NCBI GenBank assembly: GCA_900752845.1
Contig: CAADWU010000056.1
Location: 1 to 31,240, forward strand
Direction: 5' to 3'
From: Candidatus Gastranaerophilales bacterium
GTDB taxonomy: Bacteria; Cyanobacteriota; Vampirovibrionia; Gastranaerophilales; Gastranaerophilaceae
DNA: 31,240 nt
The notes beneath the pieces were generated by a model. That model did not search any database. It was not told where the DNA came from and worked only from the letters and a program-made list of their open reading frames with translations. Of the stretch, positions 31,181 through 31,240 are shown in pieces; position 1 is the first letter of the stretch, and each line of letters opens with the position of its first letter. The position numbers and the translations under genes are program-made.

Positions 31181-31240
31181 ATGAAAAGATTAAGTAAAAA
31201 AGCTGCATGGTCAATTGGTAATGTTCTGACAGAGCTCCAA
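31181..31240 (+). CDS. Start of an unidentified protein, cut by the window end
   Basis: Only 20 codons are present (MKRLSKKAAWSIGNVLTELQ). GAAAGGAG at good spacing and a strong promoter upstream make it a real start. The basic N-terminus followed by a mildly hydrophobic helix gives no clue to function. Confidence 0.65.
   Translation, partial: MKRLSKKAAWSIGNVLTELQ

Overview
The window looks like chromosomal DNA from an AT-rich, diderm (TolC/HlyD-type efflux), diaminopimelate-using bacterium with the standard genetic code. The housekeeping genes, a small cyanobacterial-style stand-alone DprA/SLOG protein and several short lineage-type hypotheticals suggest a non-photosynthetic gut cyanobacterial relative (Melainabacteria/Vampirovibrionia, e.g. 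Gastranaerophilales). This is an inference from gene style only; no rRNA is present. Stop codons TAA, TAG and TGA all appear in normal use.

Layout. 1-1344: truncated CDF metal exporter, AlkD-like alkylation repair protein and a possible 31-aa ORF. 1464-2139: two XRE-type regulators, the second behind a clean inverted repeat. 2145-3674: ispF, then a convergent pair of zinc-ribbon proteins ending in a bidirectional terminator. 3717-6828: minus-strand operon SLOG/DprA-like - HEAT repeat - Nudix - HAD phosphatase. 6912-9446: PcrA/UvrD helicase. 9487-9976: a short XRE gene with a strong promoter and a 26-bp perfect palindrome, divergent from a second XRE gene broken near its start. 9977-11696: ffh and a small membrane protein. 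11697-12050: intergenic region with a possible small RNA. 12051-13699: Lrp/AsnC regulator translationally coupled to an aminotransferase. 13771-13860: tRNA-Ser(UGA) with promoter and terminator.

13904-20388 is a six-gene, fully overlapping minus-strand operon: TetR - TolC - HlyD - dual-NBD ABC ATPase - two ABC-2 permeases. It has the gene content of the enterobacterial CecR/YbhGFSR system plus its own outer-membrane factor. The tetR promoter sits so close to the ATG that the mRNA is probably leaderless. Divergent from it lie ogt and a 973-aa fusion of an EndoQ-like PHP nuclease, a zinc knuckle and a UvrD-type helicase, which form a DNA-repair pair.

24258-26469: a PLP alpha-oxoamine synthase overlapping an extended-SDR reductase, which could build and reduce an aminoketone (sphingoid-base-like, or KBL/TDH-like). 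26510-28814: dapF, rpsF, ssb, an 82-aa unknown protein and rpsR. Between ssb and the unknown gene lies a structured leader with two copies of a 26-nt element around a long hairpin. This is my best candidate for an undescribed regulatory RNA. 28881-31059: a four-TM protein and a TPR/single-TM protein in one operon, divergent from a gene cut by the window end.
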